The position numbers were made by a program, and so were the translations under genes. The notes beneath the pieces were generated by a model, which was not told the origin of the DNA, did no database searches, and worked only from the letters and a program-made list of their open reading frames with translations. Positions 23,047-30,983 of a stretch of DNA of 37,363 bases are shown here, in pieces. The stretch's first letter is position 1, and each line of letters begins with the position of its first letter. The stretch spans positions 1-37,363 of the forward strand of contig CAZCBJ010000012.1 of NCBI GenBank assembly GCA_964496705.1, given 5' to 3'. This DNA is from CAZCBJ01 sp964496705. GTDB lineage: Bacteria; Chloroflexota; Anaerolineae; Anaerolineales; Anaerolineaceae.

Positions 23047-23805
23047 CTATCCCTGCCATGAACGAAGCAGGAGTGGCAACTCAGGTAGTAATTCAATCTG
23101 GGCATTCGGGCGGATTGATTCCAGGTGAAGGTGGTTATCCGGCCGGTCCGCGCAATGAGTGATCCATACACTGGGCATACCGATTCCATTGGCTCCTGCA
23201 ATATCCGCAGCCAGCGTATCGCCTACCATGACTGCCTCTTCAGGCAAGATATTGAAATAATCCAGGGCCTTCTGGAAAATCGCCGGATGGGGTTTGCGGA
23301 TGCCCTCCGAACAGGATACCCACAGCTTTTCCATAAAAGGGGTTACTCCGGCTTTATCCATCAATTCGCGGACATCTTTTTCATCTCCAGCATTGGAGAT
23401 GATAGCCATGCGATACCCCTCCACCCTCAACCGGGTCAGAACCTCTATTGTTTCCTTACGTGGCGTCCAATGGCTTTGGCTGACCCCAAAAAAGGCGTCC
23501 AAAGCGCGGCGAATGGCACCCTCAGGAATAGCCTCGACACCCATGGACTGAAGATAGGCCTTGAGATGCGTTCCCATAGCAACATCAATCAACGTTTGCT
23601 CACTCTCTTGATATGATTGATGCATATACGCATGAAAACCTCCCAAAAAATCGTCTCCCAGTTTATACCCCTCCTCTTCCAATGCGTTTTTTAGAACCAA
23701 ATTGCATTCCGTTTCAACCAATGGCCATTGGTCATAGAAATAAATCAATGTATTACCCAGGTCAAACAACACAACTTTAATATTTTCGAGTTCGGACATA
23801 TCCAT
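23047..23805 (-). CDS. HAD family hydrolase
   Basis: A 252-residue haloacid dehalogenase-type phosphatase. The nucleophile is Asp15 in VVLFDLGNTLIYF; the second acidic residue of the usual DxD is Gly, as in the DLGN variant. Motif II is IISNAGD, motif III lies around RKPHPAIFQKAL and motif IV is VMVGDTLAADIAGA. An alpha-helical cap lies between motifs I and II. The substrate is unknown. A strong inverted repeat (23822-23857) is just upstream, and the EamA transporter gene follows 3 bases after the stop. Confidence 0.9.
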   Translation of the reverse strand: MDMSELENIKVVLFDLGNTLIYFYDQWPLVETECNLVLKNALEEEGYKLGDDFLGGFHAYMHQSYQESEQTLIDVAMGTHLKAYLQSMGVEAIPEGAIRRALDAFFGVSQSHWTPRKETIEVLTRLRVEGYRMAIISNAGDEKDVRELMDKAGVTPFMEKLWVSCSEGIRKPHPAIFQKALDYFNILPEEAVMVGDTLAADIAGANGIGMPSVWITHCADRPDNHLHLESIRPNAQIELLPELPLLLRSWQG

Positions 23806-23821
23806 TTCCTAGCACACATAT

Positions 23822-23857
23822 TTTATCCTCCGGACAGGGAATTATCTGGAGGATAAA
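23822..23857. repeat. long inverted repeat between hydroxyacid dehydrogenase and HAD genes
   Basis: TTTATCCTCCGGA (23822-23834) pairs with TCTGGAGGATAAA (23845-23857): 13 bp including one G-T, around a 10-base loop. No T tract of useful length follows on either strand. It could be a weak terminator of the hydroxyacid dehydrogenase unit, an mRNA-stabilising end, or an operator of the HAD gene. The pairing is seen directly; its role is not. Confidence 0.55.
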
Positions 23858-23879
23858 CAACAAGGCTCAATTTTACTAG

Positions 23880-24902
23880 CTAATAACCCAGATCGGGGTT
23901 AAATCGATTCAACAGGGGCATCTCTTCCAGATATCGTTTCAAGTTTTCAGAAAATAGTTCTACTGCCCTATCCCTGTATGATGCACTTAATCCACCAATG
24001 TGAGGTGTCACAAGGACTTGAGGCATATGCCAGAGTGGATTGCTGGGAGGTAACGGCTCTTCGCTGAAAACATCCAATGCAGCCCCGGTCAACCGTTTCT
24101 CCTGTAACGCCGTGATCAAAGCCGCCTGATCAACTACCCCTCCGCGGCCGATATCGACCAGATACGCCTTGGGTTTCAAAGCAGACAGTTCTTCTTCCCC
24201 AATCAGTCCTCGGGTCTCACGCGTCAAAGGCAAACAAACAACCAGGTAATCGCATAATTTCAACATCGATTTGATTGCCTCGATTGGATACAACCTGGTG
24301 AAATAATAACCGTGCGGATCTCCCGAACCCTCAAGCATATACCCCGTGTCCTCCGGGTGGCGCACATCACGTTTTACTGCCAGCACCTGCACATGAAACG
24401 GCTGCAGTAAGCGCGCAATTTCCCGACCAATGCTGCCATAGCCAACAATCCCAACCGTACTACCGCGCAGTTCCCGGGGTCCAAACCGTTCCCAGCGGTC
24501 GTGAGGCCATTCTGCTTTCTCTTGATTGGCCACAAGATCAGGTATCCGATGACCCAACGCCAGCAACATCATAATTACATACTCTGCCATCTGTGGCGCA
24601 GCCGCCCCACTCAAAGTGGTAACCTGGATGTCGTTCTTTGATACCAAAGGAGATCCGCTGGCAAAGTCAATTCCGGCAAAATGGAATTGTATCCATTTCA
24701 GGTTGGGCACCATAAGTGGATCTGGAAGAACGCGATCTGTGTAAAGAATCTCTGCCCTGTTCCATAATTCAATGGGAACTTCTTCCACCTTGTGCGCCGT
24801 TTGTGCAGTAATTCGTAAACGCGGTGAAACCTGACGCAATTTTTCAATCATTACGTCAGGAAATTGCACCGTGATCAATACATCCAATAATCCAGCGCCC
24901 AT
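23880..24902 (-). CDS. D-2-hydroxyacid dehydrogenase (NAD-dependent)
   Basis: A 340-residue member of the D-isomer-specific 2-hydroxyacid dehydrogenases. The NAD-binding motif GYGSIG is at 154-159. The catalytic Arg falls in the VDIGRGGVVDQ region, Glu in the SEEPLP segment and His in TPHIGGLS. The substrate-binding half has FHFAGIDFASGSPL and SGAAAPQMAEYVIMMLLAL in place of more usual residues, so it is not a clear lactate, glycerate or phosphoglycerate enzyme. It is last in a minus-strand cluster after two CoA-transferase subunits, one base after the beta subunit stop, with AAAGGT as a ribosome site inside that gene. It may act on the acid released or used by the transferase. Confidence 0.88.
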   Translation of the reverse strand: MGAGLLDVLITVQFPDVMIEKLRQVSPRLRITAQTAHKVEEVPIELWNRAEILYTDRVLPDPLMVPNLKWIQFHFAGIDFASGSPLVSKNDIQVTTLSGAAAPQMAEYVIMMLLALGHRIPDLVANQEKAEWPHDRWERFGPRELRGSTVGIVGYGSIGREIARLLQPFHVQVLAVKRDVRHPEDTGYMLEGSGDPHGYYFTRLYPIEAIKSMLKLCDYLVVCLPLTRETRGLIGEEELSALKPKAYLVDIGRGGVVDQAALITALQEKRLTGAALDVFSEEPLPPSNPLWHMPQVLVTPHIGGLSASYRDRAVELFSENLKRYLEEMPLLNRFNPDLGY

Positions 24903-24903
24903 T

Positions 24904-25671
24904 TCAACCTTTCAAATAAATGCCCTGCGGGTCAAGCTCTTCACGTAGAATGCGCAACTCGTGTGCGCTCAGAGGCTCTGTGATACGCAGTGGTTGTTTT
25001 GTGATCAATGGCCATCCGGTATTTGCGATAACCTGTTCAACCTGCACTCCGGGATGGATGGCTGTCAAAATGAGTTCGCCTGATTCGTCTGGCTCCAAGA
25101 TCCCTAGGTCTGTGACCACAGCCTGCGGCCCACCGCCTCGCACGCCCACACTTGAGCGCTGATCGCGGTGTCCTAAAAATCCTGCCGAAGTGCAAAAATC
25201 CACTTTTTCTGGAAACCGACGCTTTTGGTGAGGCGTCATGATATAACACCGATTAGCCCATCCGGATATTTCCATGGATCCACCGGAACCAGGCAGTCGG
25301 ATTTTTGGGTGATCATATTCACCAATCACCGTTGCATTGATATTTCCAAAGCGGTCAATTTGTGCTCCGCCAAGGAAACCCACGTCCACGTTTCCCCGTT
25401 GTAAATAAAGCGTGAAGATGTCGTACATACTGCACACCCCCACCGCTCCGCTGACCAGGGTGGGATCACCAATCGACAGCGGCAATCGGGTAGGCCGGGC
25501 GCCGATGACTCCCGCCTCGTAAATCATCAATAAATCGGGCGCGTGAGTTCGCATTGCTAGGTTGCATGCCAGGTTGGGCAACCCGACACCCACAAAAACC
25601 GTATCACCGTTACGCAATAATCGCGCAGAATTCACCGTCATCAATTCGGATGCAGTGTAGGCTTGTTCCAT
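24904..25671 (-). CDS. CoA-transferase family I, beta subunit
   Basis: A 255-residue beta subunit of a two-subunit CoA-transferase, related to glutaconate CoA-transferase GctB and IpdB. It shows GDTVFVGVGLPNLACNLAM near the N-terminus, IYEAGVIGARP with the candidate catalytic Glu, LGGAQIDRFGNIN, and LPGSGGSMEISGWA. The ATG at 25671 is preferred because GGAG lies about 9 bases before it and it follows the alpha stop by one base; an ATG five codons upstream would overlap the alpha gene. It works with the adjacent alpha subunit. The acyl substrate is not determined; aldehyde dehydrogenase and hydroxyacid dehydrogenase neighbours suggest a carboxylic acid catabolic route. Confidence 0.87.
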   Translation of the reverse strand: MEQAYTASELMTVNSARLLRNGDTVFVGVGLPNLACNLAMRTHAPDLLMIYEAGVIGARPTRLPLSIGDPTLVSGAVGVCSMYDIFTLYLQRGNVDVGFLGGAQIDRFGNINATVIGEYDHPKIRLPGSGGSMEISGWANRCYIMTPHQKRRFPEKVDFCTSAGFLGHRDQRSSVGVRGGGPQAVVTDLGILEPDESGELILTAIHPGVQVEQVIANTGWPLITKQPLRITEPLSAHELRILREELDPQGIYLKG

Positions 25672-25672
25672 G

Positions 25673-26575
25673 TTAATACGCTCCATAATCCACGGGGGCT
25701 GCCAGCCGCCTGTTCACGCTGAGCCGTTCATGCGCCTCAATTCCTAACTTGTCCCAATAAGCCTGCCGGTCGCTTACCCCATAAACCCATTCATCTAGAT
25801 AATCTTTCACCTGTTCCGGGGACTCGCTGACTTTATCCCACGATAAGTAGAACTGATTGTCTCGGTCATAATAACCTTGTGTGTAGGACGGATGCGCGCA
25901 ATACGGGACATGACAGACGGCAGACACGATGAAGCCGGGTATCAGTGTTCGGTTGGGATCCGAACGGATGATCTCCTCGGGAACAATCTCCTCAGCCGTG
26001 AGGATCACTCGTCTTGATGCGAAAGCCACCTCCTTCTGCTCTCCGATGATTCCCCAGATATGCGCATTTCCATGAATGTCAGCTCGCTGAACATGGATGA
26101 TCGCCACATCAGGATTTAAAGGCGGCAACACAATCACCTCCTTGCCTGAGTAAGGATCTTTCACCCTTTTATAGTTTGGATTGGCTCGCTCCAGGTCTGT
26201 CGCAGCAGTTTGATTCATCGGGATGAAGGGCAGTCCCGATGCGCCAGCCTGTAGACGAGATATCATCCCAAAATGGGAGTATTCCTCCCACGCCAGCCTT
26301 CCTGCTTCAATTTCAGTTCGAACCACTCTCAATGATCCGACGCCAGGATTACCCATATAGGAAAAAATCACCTTGCTTGCGCAGCCAGCCGCCACTATCT
26401 GATCGTAAATCAAATCCGGCGTCGCGCGTGCCAGAGTCAACCCACGTTTCTGTTGACGGATAATTTCATGCCCGGCGCCAAATGGAATTAAATGCGTGAA
26501 ACCGGCGGCATAAACACAATCACCATTTTGTATATATTCTGATACAGCTTCTTTCAACGAACATAATGTTGCCAT
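25673..26575 (-). CDS. CoA-transferase family I, alpha subunit
   Basis: A 300-residue alpha subunit matching GctA/IpdA-type CoA-transferases. Visible features are the N-terminal SLKEAVSEYIQNGDCVYAAG with FTHLIPFGAGHEIIRQ, IFSYMGNPGVGSLRV, LPPLNPDVAIIHVQRADIHG and GNAHIWG, and a long C-terminal helix region. A GAGGGA ribosome site precedes the ATG. It ends just before the beta subunit gene and starts 6 bases after the small membrane protein gene. The pair acts in the cytoplasm to move CoA between acyl groups. Which acyl group is unknown. Confidence 0.87.
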   Translation of the reverse strand: MATLCSLKEAVSEYIQNGDCVYAAGFTHLIPFGAGHEIIRQQKRGLTLARATPDLIYDQIVAAGCASKVIFSYMGNPGVGSLRVVRTEIEAGRLAWEEYSHFGMISRLQAGASGLPFIPMNQTAATDLERANPNYKRVKDPYSGKEVIVLPPLNPDVAIIHVQRADIHGNAHIWGIIGEQKEVAFASRRVILTAEEIVPEEIIRSDPNRTLIPGFIVSAVCHVPYCAHPSYTQGYYDRDNQFYLSWDKVSESPEQVKDYLDEWVYGVSDRQAYWDKLGIEAHERLSVNRRLAAPVDYGAY

Positions 26576-26581
26576 TTTCCC

Positions 26582-26818
26582 TCATCGTTGTTTATTTTCT
26601 TTATTTCTCAAATTTCCTCGTCGCAATAATCGAAACCGTCCACTTTCTTTAGGTGATTTTCGGGGCGTTAACCACCAGAAGAATAGACCGGTAAAGAAAA
26701 TCAAACCGCCCACCAATAATACATTGAAATCCGGAGCCATCACAGCCACCGAAAGTCCAAATAATAAAAGCGTGATGCTCCCGATGAAAAGGAAAAATAT
26801 GCCTAAACGCCTAAACAT
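26582..26818 (-). CDS. small two-helix membrane protein
   Basis: A 78-residue protein of unknown family. Two hydrophobic segments (about 5-26 and 30-50) are followed by a strongly basic tail (TPRKSPKESGRFRLLRRGNL). The second helix ends in aromatic residues at the membrane edge (FFWWL). Its ATG overlaps the stop of the aldehyde dehydrogenase by one base (TAATG), a usual sign of translational coupling, and the CoA-transferase alpha gene starts 6 bases after it. The position suggests it belongs to this metabolic operon. No function is proposed. Confidence 0.7.
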   Translation of the reverse strand: MFRRLGIFFLFIGSITLLLFGLSVAVMAPDFNVLLVGGLIFFTGLFFWWLTPRKSPKESGRFRLLRRGNLRNKENKQR

Positions 26819-28404
26819 TACAGTTTACGTACATGGGTACGAATTTGTTCGTGCATATAAAGCTGGAGGTAATAGACACCCCCGGCATTCTTTCCACTCG
26901 AACCGGATCCTTTCCATCCGCCAAAAGGCTGGAAACCAGGCCATGCCCCGGTGGTGGCACCTTGCGGGCGGTTGGCATAATTAACACCCGCTTCGATGCG
27001 GTCGAAAAATTGCGCCACTTCCTCTTCAGAGCCATAAACACCTGCAGTTAATCCATAGTCCACATCATTCGCCCGTTGAAGAGCTTCTTCAAAAGAGCTG
27101 ACTTTGGCGATGGTCGCAATTGGCACAAACATTTCTTGCTTCCATAAACGATGTATCTGCGGGAGGTCTGCCACCAGGGTGGGTGTGCAAAAATAACCTT
27201 TGGAATACTTGCCTTCGGTCAGAACCTTGCCGCCAGTCAGTATGGTTCCCGCTTCAGCCAATTCTGCACAGAATTGCTGGTAATCCCGGTATGAACTTTT
27301 GTTGACGACTGGCCCCAGGTAGATTCCCCGCTCTGTCGGGTCGCCTATCGCCAGTTTTTCGGTTAACTCCACAAGCCGGCTGACCAGCGGTTCGTACACC
27401 TTTTCTTCGATGTAAATTCGCGAACAGGCGGAACATTTCTGGCCTTGTAAACCGAAACATGAGCGCACAATCCCGACCGCAGCATCTTCCAGATCGGCGT
27501 TTTGGGTGACAATAGCCGGATTCTTGCCTCCTAACTCGAGAATTGCTGGCCGGATCCAGCGCCCACGCCCAAAATCGCAGAAAATTTTCATCCCCACATC
27601 ATAAGAGCCGGTGAATGTGATCCCATCCGCCATCTGACTTTCGATCAGTGCCTGACCCAGTGTTGACCCCGGTCCGGTGACATAATTGAAAACACCATCC
27701 GGTATTCCTGCATCTCGTAAGCATTCGGCGATCAAGCGTGCTGTCCAGGGGGTGTCGGTCGCAGGCTTCATCACAACCGTGTTGCCGGTGACCAAAGCAG
27801 CTGCTGTCGGCCCCCCGGTCAATGCGCATGGGAAATTGAATGGACTGATTACCAGCCAGACGCCATAGGGCCTTAACACCGAAGTATTGGTCGAAATCAC
27901 CCCTGTCAGCGGATCCCTACCCATTTCAACGGTAAACCCTTCGTTTGCCTCCATTCGATCGCAGGCATATCGGAACAAGTCTGCGGTCTCGCTGACATCC
28001 CCCAGCGCTTCCATCCGACTTTTCCCCACTTCCATTCCAACCACAACCCCCATTTCAAACGTACGCTGGTCCATAATCTCGGCTGCTTTTCTCAACAGGC
28101 GTATTCGTTCCTGCCATGGGGTATGACTCCACGCCGCGAAAGCATTTCTTGCAGCTTGAATCGCATCAATTGCATCTTGCGCTGTCCCTCTTTGGAAGAT
28201 GCCTAACAGAATATCCGTATCCTGGGGCGCACGATCTTCGATTTTATCTTCAGCGTACCGATCTTCGCCGTTAATTATCATGGCGTGTTCTTGACCCAAC
28301 CTGGCTTTCACTTGCGCCAATGCCTGGTCATATCGGATGTGCAATTCCTCGGGTGGATTGAACATCGTAGCGTACGTTAACCTGAAGGGAGTCTGGTCAG
28401 GCAT
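26818..28404 (-). CDS. aldehyde dehydrogenase, 1-pyrroline-5-carboxylate dehydrogenase type
   Basis: A 528-residue NAD(P)-dependent aldehyde dehydrogenase. SPFNFPCALTGGPTAAALVTG gives the cofactor and loop region, with Glu290 in ILELGGKNP and the catalytic Cys324 in GLQGQKCSACSR; the C-terminus has PQGATTGAWPGFQPFGGWKG. Length and the GQKCSA context point to the RocA/PruA-type group that oxidises glutamate semialdehyde to glutamate, but no proline dehydrogenase is near. A perfect AGGAGGT ribosome site lies 9 bases before the ATG. It leads a cluster with a small membrane protein, CoA-transferase and hydroxyacid dehydrogenase, so another semialdehyde substrate is possible. Confidence 0.85.
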   Translation of the reverse strand: MPDQTPFRLTYATMFNPPEELHIRYDQALAQVKARLGQEHAMIINGEDRYAEDKIEDRAPQDTDILLGIFQRGTAQDAIDAIQAARNAFAAWSHTPWQERIRLLRKAAEIMDQRTFEMGVVVGMEVGKSRMEALGDVSETADLFRYACDRMEANEGFTVEMGRDPLTGVISTNTSVLRPYGVWLVISPFNFPCALTGGPTAAALVTGNTVVMKPATDTPWTARLIAECLRDAGIPDGVFNYVTGPGSTLGQALIESQMADGITFTGSYDVGMKIFCDFGRGRWIRPAILELGGKNPAIVTQNADLEDAAVGIVRSCFGLQGQKCSACSRIYIEEKVYEPLVSRLVELTEKLAIGDPTERGIYLGPVVNKSSYRDYQQFCAELAEAGTILTGGKVLTEGKYSKGYFCTPTLVADLPQIHRLWKQEMFVPIATIAKVSSFEEALQRANDVDYGLTAGVYGSEEEVAQFFDRIEAGVNYANRPQGATTGAWPGFQPFGGWKGSGSSGKNAGGVYYLQLYMHEQIRTHVRKL

Positions 28405-28449
28405 TTTAAAGATACCTCCTAAAATTTTGTTGAATGACTTGTTGATTTA

Positions 28450-28479
28450 AGTATAGCCGAATGTGAAACCAAAGTCACA
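28450..28479 (-). promoter_or_regulatory. promoter with CRP-like inverted repeat before the aldehyde dehydrogenase
   Basis: TATACT (28455-28450) and GTGACT (28478-28473) on the minus strand with a 17-bp spacer. Overlapping the -35, TGTGA and TCACA form an inverted repeat (28462-28479) with 8 bases between, two more than the classical CRP spacing. A CRP/FNR-type or other dimeric regulator could bind here and control the ALDH-CoA-transferase cluster. Confidence 0.4.
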
Positions 28480-28523
28480 GGTCATTTATCATCAAAATAT
28501 ACGAACCCAGACATGAAGATTAG

Positions 28524-28552
28524 TTGCAGAAAGGCATAATCCGAGTTAAACT
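28524..28552 (+). promoter_or_regulatory. promoter of the DUF429-like/zinc-ribbon pair
   Basis: TTGCAG (28524-28529) and TAAACT (28547-28552) with a 17-bp spacer. Predicted transcription start near 28559 leaves only about seven bases before the ATG at 28566. The -10 overlaps two near copies of GTTAA(A)CTCAG. Confidence 0.55.
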
Positions 28553-28565
28553 CAGTTAACTCAGT

Positions 28566-29363
28566 ATGAACAATACACCTCTTCACTTGATTGGTGTCGA
28601 CATTTCTCCAAATCGCCAGCCTTTCACCATGGCTGTGATGGATCAAAATAAAAAGTTGATACTGCTGCAAAGATGTAAACTGGACGATTTGCTGGCATTT
28701 TTTTCTACCCAGCCGTCATTCCTGACAGCTCTCAACTGCCCCCAATCATTGAACAAAGGATGCATGGACTCTCATCCTTTTCGCCAATCGCTCAACCCCA
28801 TTCCTCATCCTGCCCGCTGGCAGAACCTGCGTGTCGCGGAATATTTTCTCGCCCATAACGGCGTCAGCATTCACCGCACACCTGACAGGTTCTCCAGCGC
28901 AACCGGCTGGGTAAAAAACGGTTTACAGCTCTATGAACAACTCCGCCTGACAATATCATCTACGCTTAATCCTTCTGGTGGTGGACCGCGCCAACATTTT
29001 GAGAGTCATGCCGAGGCTTTTTTCAAAGCCCAGATCCACGGCAGACTACTGGATAATCGCAGTCTCGAGGGGCGATTGCAGCGCCAGTTGGTGTTGTATG
29101 AATTGGATCTTCCTGTGAAAGACCCCATGCGCTTTTTCGAGGAAGTGACCAGACATCGTCTGCTGCAAGGTATCATGCCTGCAGATGATCTACTTCCTGT
29201 ATCCACCTTGAATGCTTATGCAATGGTTAATATGGCCTGGCTTTTACACAACCAACCTGAAAAAGTCGCTCGGATTGGTATTGAAGAAGAAGGTTGGATT
29301 TATGTTCCGAGTGCCATCAAAATCAACGCGACGTACCAATCCAGCCTGATCCACTTCACATGA
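28566..29363 (+). CDS. DUF429-like protein, predicted RNase H-fold nuclease-related
   Basis: A 265-residue soluble protein. LIGVDISPNRQPFTMAVMD at the N-terminus is the first strand and acidic residue of an RNase H-like fold, followed by LNCPQSLN where DUF429 proteins normally have DAPL. GRLQRQLVLYELDLPVKDPM in the middle and the C-terminal STLNAYAMVNMAWLLHNQP with EEEGWIYVP match the DUF429 ending (DALxAAxxAxL...EGWIxxP). Some acidic residues expected for catalysis are replaced by Asn (LNCP, LNAY), so it may be inactive as a nuclease. The stop overlaps the ATG of the next gene (ATGA). It is divergent from the ALDH gene. Function unknown. Confidence 0.6.
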   Translation: MNNTPLHLIGVDISPNRQPFTMAVMDQNKKLILLQRCKLDDLLAFFSTQPSFLTALNCPQSLNKGCMDSHPFRQSLNPIPHPARWQNLRVAEYFLAHNGVSIHRTPDRFSSATGWVKNGLQLYEQLRLTISSTLNPSGGGPRQHFESHAEAFFKAQIHGRLLDNRSLEGRLQRQLVLYELDLPVKDPMRFFEEVTRHRLLQGIMPADDLLPVSTLNAYAMVNMAWLLHNQPEKVARIGIEEEGWIYVPSAIKINATYQSSLIHFT

Positions 29364-29572
29364 ACCCACCTTCGGAAGATAACAACAAGGTTCAAAAGAA
29401 AAAATCAGTGAAAATTCTACGTCGCTGTTCATGGTGTGGACAATTTCATGCCGCTTACCGCGTGAAAACAGATACGGCCGTGTTGTATTTATGTTATCGC
29501 TGCTGGAGTTCAAAGCAAAGGCAGGATAGCTCAGACGACAGGAACCAAGATCAAGTTGATTTAAAACCATAG
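29360..29572 (+). CDS. small zinc-ribbon protein coupled to the DUF429-like gene
   Basis: A 70-residue protein beginning at ATG 29360, overlapping the stop of the DUF429-like gene by 4 bases. The first 20 residues are charged (MNPPSEDNNKVQKKKSVKIL). Then come two CxxC knuckles, CSWC and CYRC, 23 residues apart, forming a probable zinc ribbon, and an acidic Gln/Asp-rich tail. An in-frame ATG at 29294 would extend it 22 residues into the upstream gene and is less likely. Translational coupling implies joint action with the upstream protein. The stop codon ends one base before tRNA-Thr on the other strand. No known family was recognised. Confidence 0.6.
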   Translation: MNPPSEDNNKVQKKKSVKILRRCSWCGQFHAAYRVKTDTAVLYLCYRCWSSKQRQDSSDDRNQDQVDLKP

Positions 29573-29645
29573 AGCCACCGAAGGGATTCGAACCCTTGAC
29601 CGGACGATTACGAATCGTCTGCTCTACCAACTGAGCTACGGTGGC
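29573..29645 (-). tRNA. tRNA-Thr (CGT)
   Basis: A 73-nt cloverleaf: acceptor GCCACCG/CGGTGGC, D arm GCTC...GAGC, anticodon loop TTCGTAA with anticodon CGT in a GACGA...TCGTC stem, T arm AAGGG-TTCGAAT-CCCTT, discriminator T. CCA is not encoded. Confidence 0.95.
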
Positions 29646-29654
29646 AGCGGGCGA

Positions 29655-29684
29655 ATTATACCAGCAGCCGAAAGATATTTACAA
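29655..29684 (-). promoter_or_regulatory. promoter of tRNA-Thr
   Basis: TTGTAA (29684-29679) and TATAAT (29660-29655) on the minus strand with an 18-bp spacer and an extended -10 (TGGTATAAT). It lies within the 42-base gap before the divergent GT4 gene, so the two promoters must overlap. Confidence 0.75.
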
Positions 29685-29687
29685 GAC

Positions 29688-30983
29688 ATGCTCAGAGTCG
29701 CAATGCTTTCTTACCATACCTGTCCGTTAGCCACTCTGGGGGGTAAAGATACCGGCGGAATGAATGTCTATGTACGTGAGTTGACCCGCCACCTGGGGCA
29801 ATTGGGCGTTCACGTGGATGTGTTCACACGGTCTCAGGATGATCATGTCCCGCATATCTCGCATGATCTGGGTTACGGAAATAGAGTGGTTCACATTCCC
29901 GCAGGACCCGAAACCTGGCTGCCGAAACAAGATATTGCCGGCTATTTGCCGCTATTTGCGCAGGGCGTTTTAAATTTTGGCTCTGAAAAGAAAATCCAAT
30001 ACGACCTGATCCACAGCCATTATTGGATGTCAGGGATTGCAGCGCAACAATTAAAAGCCGTCTGGAACGTCCCCATTGTGCATATGTTTCACACACTCGG
30101 GCACATGAAAAATCGTGTGGCGCGCAACGAAATGGAAAAGGAAGGTGCCTACCGTCTGGATGGTGAACAGATGGTCATTAAGAGCGCTGATTGCATCATC
30201 GCTGCCACGCCGGCTGAACAGTCGCAGCTCGCCTTCCTCTACAGAGCAGACACGCGCAAGGTAAAAATTATTCCTCCTGGTGTGGATGTCCATCATTTTT
30301 ATCCCATCCCTTCCGATGAGGCGAAAGAGGTGGTGGGCGTTCCCGTGGAAAATTGTATGCTGTTGTTTGTCGGGCGGATTGAACCTTTGAAAGGGGTGGA
30401 TACACTCATCCAGGCCATGGCTTTGCTGCACGCGCGGGGAGAACTGACTCACTGCCCCTATTACCTGGCCGTCATTGGCGGAGACCCTGCCATGCCCATC
30501 CAGTCGATGAACCATGAAATGGTTCGTTTGCAAAAGCTTTGTGAAGAATTGAACCTTTCTGAGGTTGTTCTGTTTCTGGGTAAAAGAAGTCAGGATTCGC
30601 TGCCTTATTATTATTCTGCTGCTGAAGTGTTAATTATGCCCTCTCAATATGAATCATTTGGCATGGTCGCGCTGGAGGCGATGGCTTGTGGAACTCCGGT
30701 GGTTGCCAGTCAAGTGGGCGGCCTGGCCTTTCTCGTCAAAGATGGAGTTACCGGCTTTGTGATTCCGGACAGCGACCCCGAAAAACTGGCTGGAGCACTT
30801 CGCAAGCTGATATCGGACTCTGGATTACGTCAGAGAATGGGCGAACAAGCCGCACTGCTGGCCAAAGATTATGCGTGGGAAATTATTGGCGAACAGGTCA
30901 TCACGATATATCAACACGTGTTGGCTAATCCGGATCAAGTTCATCGCCGCGGTAAACAGCCTTATCGCCGAAACGTTCTCTAA
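29688..30983 (+). CDS. GT4 family glycosyltransferase (MshA/sucrose-phosphate-synthase-like)
   Basis: A 431-residue GT-B glycosyltransferase. The N-terminal domain has GGKDTGGMNVYVRELTRHLG, the loop that in MshA and sucrose-phosphate synthases contacts the nucleotide sugar and acceptor, plus IHSHYWMSGIAA and HTLGHMKN. The C-terminal donor domain has FVGRIEPLKGVDTLIQA and the E-x7-E motif in PSQYESFGMVALEAMACGTP. It is closest in style to MshA or sucrose-phosphate synthase-like enzymes, but the acceptor cannot be assigned. There is no good ribosome site; a weak TATTTA lies 6 bases before the ATG. The last 59 bases overlap the convergent dinB gene. Confidence 0.85.
   Translation: MLRVAMLSYHTCPLATLGGKDTGGMNVYVRELTRHLGQLGVHVDVFTRSQDDHVPHISHDLGYGNRVVHIPAGPETWLPKQDIAGYLPLFAQGVLNFGSEKKIQYDLIHSHYWMSGIAAQQLKAVWNVPIVHMFHTLGHMKNRVARNEMEKEGAYRLDGEQMVIKSADCIIAATPAEQSQLAFLYRADTRKVKIIPPGVDVHHFYPIPSDEAKEVVGVPVENCMLLFVGRIEPLKGVDTLIQAMALLHARGELTHCPYYLAVIGGDPAMPIQSMNHEMVRLQKLCEELNLSEVVLFLGKRSQDSLPYYYSAAEVLIMPSQYESFGMVALEAMACGTPVVASQVGGLAFLVKDGVTGFVIPDSDPEKLAGALRKLISDSGLRQRMGEQAALLAKDYAWEIIGEQVITIYQHVLANPDQVHRRGKQPYRRNVL

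Noticed and set aside
28543..28564. Two near copies of GTTAA(A)CTCAG before the DUF429-like gene
   Set aside because: Short and overlapping the -10 box; could be an operator but is too short to separate from chance, so noted only under the promoter.
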